A stretch of DNA of 6,426 bases from an uncultured Erysipelotrichales bacterium (lineage in GTDB: Bacteria; Bacillota_I; Bacilli_A; Erysipelotrichales; Coprobacillaceae). Shown here in pieces: positions 5,028-6,426 of the stretch (position 1 is its first letter; each line of letters starts with the position of its first letter). The DNA lies in assembly GCA_910586805.1 (NCBI GenBank), contig CAJUJC010000042.1, positions 1 to 6,426 on the forward strand. Direction: 5' to 3'. A model generated the notes under the pieces. It made no database searches and had not been told where the DNA came from. It saw nothing but the letters and a program-made list of their open reading frames with translations. The translations under genes were made by a program, and so were the position numbers.

Positions 5028-5714
5028 ATGAATGAACGTATATTTGTTATTGAAGATGATATCAATATTCAAGAGATTGTTAAATTGTCTTTAGAATCTA
5101 ATGGTTATCAAGTGAAGCTATTTAATAATGCCATTGATGCCATTGCAAAGATTAAAGAAGAAGCACCCGATTTGGCCATATTTGATATTATGTTACCACA
5201 GATGGATGGCATAACAGCTGTTAAGAAAATTCGTGAAACAAACACATATTTACCTATCTTGATATTAAGTGCTAAAGATAGTGAAATTGATAAAATTCAT
5301 GGATTGGATAGTGGGAGTGATGATTATTTGACAAAACCATTTGGTATTCTTGAATTATGTGCACGAGTTCGTACTTTGTTAAGGAGAGTTCAACCAAAAT
5401 CAAAGGTGATAAAAACACAAACATTAACAATTGATAAATCAACACATATGATTACACAATATAATCAGAAAATAGATCTAACAAACAAAGAATATCAATT
5501 GTTAGTTTATTTGATTGATCATAAAGAACGTATTGTGAAAAGAGATGAGTTATTAAATATGATATGGGGTTATGATTTTATAGGTGAATCAAGGGCTTTG
5601 GATGTTCATATACGTTCTTTGAGAAAGAAACTAGATGATGATGGAGAAAAGTATATTCAAACAATTCGTTCAGTAGGCTATCGATTTATTGAACAGGAGA
5701 ATAAAGATGACTAG
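5028..5714 (+). CDS. OmpR/PhoB-family response regulator
   Basis: This 228-residue DNA-binding regulator is controlled by phosphorylation from the downstream sensor kinase. The receiver domain (about 4-118) has the acidic pocket Glu9-Asp10-Asp11, phosphoacceptor Asp53 in FDIMLP, switch Ser81 and Lys103 in the GSDDYLTKPF block (96-105). The C-terminal winged-helix domain (about 128-222) has LTNKEYQLLVYL, the RALDVHIRSLRKKL recognition-helix region (189-202) and the closing SVGYRF hairpin (215-220). The reading frame is open back to an ATG at 4917. However, AAAGGAG (5013-5019) is ideally spaced for 5028, the product then has the normal family length, and the predicted promoter lies inside the would-be extension. 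The 3' end overlaps the kinase gene by 8 bases. The target genes and the signal are unknown. It is near the ECF operon but separated from it by a terminator and its own promoter. Confidence 0.95.
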   Translation: MNERIFVIEDDINIQEIVKLSLESNGYQVKLFNNAIDAIAKIKEEAPDLAIFDIMLPQMDGITAVKKIRETNTYLPILILSAKDSEIDKIHGLDSGSDDYLTKPFGILELCARVRTLLRRVQPKSKVIKTQTLTIDKSTHMITQYNQKIDLTNKEYQLLVYLIDHKERIVKRDELLNMIWGYDFIGESRALDVHIRSLRKKLDDDGEKYIQTIRSVGYRFIEQENKDD

Positions 5715-6426
5715 GTTTATTCTTCGTTATTTCATTATTATTTTAATTGTTACACTATTAAGTAGTTGTCTTATCTCTGCAACACTTATTTCAAATAGCT
5801 TATTAGAAACAACAAAAAAAGATATGCTCTATTCATTAAAACTTGTTCATTATGCAATAGATGAAACAAAACCTCTAGATAAGCAAGTTGAGGCACTTAA
5901 TCCATTAGCATATTCTAATGACACACGTCTTACAATTATAGATATTAAAGGTCAAGTTCTTGCTGATACATTGCCACAAAATGTATCTGAAAATCACTTG
6001 GGTAGACAGGAAATTAAAGATGCTATTCATACAGGAGTAGGATATGCTCAAAGACATTCTGATACAATTAATCAAAATATGTTATATGTTGCTTATTATC
6101 AGGGAGATTATATTATAAGATTATCTATTCCCTATGATGGCATTTTTGATCATATCTCAACACTCATACCTGGTTTATCAATCAGTGCTTTGATTTCATT
6201 TGTTATAGCATTTGTATTATCAAAACGATTAGCCTATCGTATTTCAAAACCAATGATTGAAATTAATGAGGGGTTAGAAAATATGACTGATGATTTTCGT
6301 TTTGATTTAAAAACATACGAATATAGTGAATTTAATAATATTGTAGAAACAATAGAAAATTTATCTCATCGTTTAAGAAAATCTATGAGAGAGGTGAAAT
6401 TGGAAAAGACAAAAATTGATGAAGTT
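5707..6426 (+). CDS. Sensor histidine kinase, N-terminal part (runs off the window)
   Basis: The open frame from ATG 5707 continues to the window end without a stop, giving 240 residues. A start-proximal membrane segment (about 5-28) is followed by an extracytoplasmic sensor region (about 29-150). This contains RLTIIDIKGQVLADT (74-88) and ENHLGRQEI (95-103), the style of PhoR/WalK-like extracellular PAS-like sensors. A second membrane segment lies at about 151-172, then a HAMP-like linker from about 173 (RISKPMIEI) leading into a predicted helical region. The catalytic part (His-box, N, G1 and G2 boxes) is beyond the window, so kinase identity rests on this architecture plus coupling to the regulator gene. 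CAGGAGA (5694-5700) is 6 bases upstream and the start overlaps the regulator's 3' end by 8 bases. What it senses cannot be told from the sequence. Confidence 0.88.
   Translation, partial: MTRFILRYFIIILIVTLLSSCLISATLISNSLLETTKKDMLYSLKLVHYAIDETKPLDKQVEALNPLAYSNDTRLTIIDIKGQVLADTLPQNVSENHLGRQEIKDAIHTGVGYAQRHSDTINQNMLYVAYYQGDYIIRLSIPYDGIFDHISTLIPGLSISALISFVIAFVLSKRLAYRISKPMIEINEGLENMTDDFRFDLKTYEYSEFNNIVETIENLSHRLRKSMREVKLEKTKIDEV

Noticed and set aside
4803..5072. Reverse-strand open frame of 89 codons across the intergenic region
   Set aside because: It encodes a low-complexity Phe/Ile/Tyr-rich string as expected from AT-rich DNA. It crosses the ends of two good forward genes plus a promoter and terminator and has no recognisable family.
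1..6426. CRISPR array, insertion sequence, tRNA or phage features
   Set aside because: No spaced direct repeats, transposase or integrase motifs, terminal inverted repeats or tRNA-like cloverleaf were seen on either strand.

Overview
The window is strongly AT-rich, uses the standard code (TGG for Trp, TGA as a stop) and has Shine-Dalgarno sites of the AAAGGAGG type. This points to a low-GC Bacillota. The gene style would suit a gut Erysipelotrichia/Coprobacillaceae-like or clostridial genome, but that placement is inference. All supported genes are on the + strand, and nothing convincing was found on the - strand.

Regions: (1) 1-50 is the tail of an upstream transcription unit ending in a hairpin terminator. 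(2) 112-594 is a monocistronic-looking DUF3842-type gene with a near-consensus promoter whose -35/spacer region is a perfect 24-bp palindrome. (3) 578-770 is a promoter buried in the end of that gene. It is followed by a leader of about 160 nt with small hairpins, a candidate anti-terminator and a strong intrinsic terminator just before the next ribosome binding site. This layout is that of a riboswitch or other attenuator. (4) 771-4835 is a five-gene operon: two ECF ATPases (EcfA1, EcfA2), the transmembrane coupling protein EcfT, one substrate-binding S component of unknown substrate, and a two-domain protein joining an uncharacterised N-terminal domain to a uridine-kinase-like P-loop kinase. 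It closes with a terminator at 4891-4918. (5) 4933-6426 is a separate unit with its own promoter, encoding an OmpR-family response regulator and the first 240 codons of its sensor histidine kinase, which runs off the window.

Working model: the ECF module energises uptake of one micronutrient (a vitamin, nucleoside or precursor) captured by the S component. The kinase phosphorylates it on entry and so traps it, and the leader switches the operon on or off with the level of the ligand or its product. The ECF assignments are firm. The substrate, the leader ligand and the kinase-transporter link are inference. The leader matched no riboswitch class I could recall, and together with the transporter-kinase operon it is the most likely place for something undescribed.
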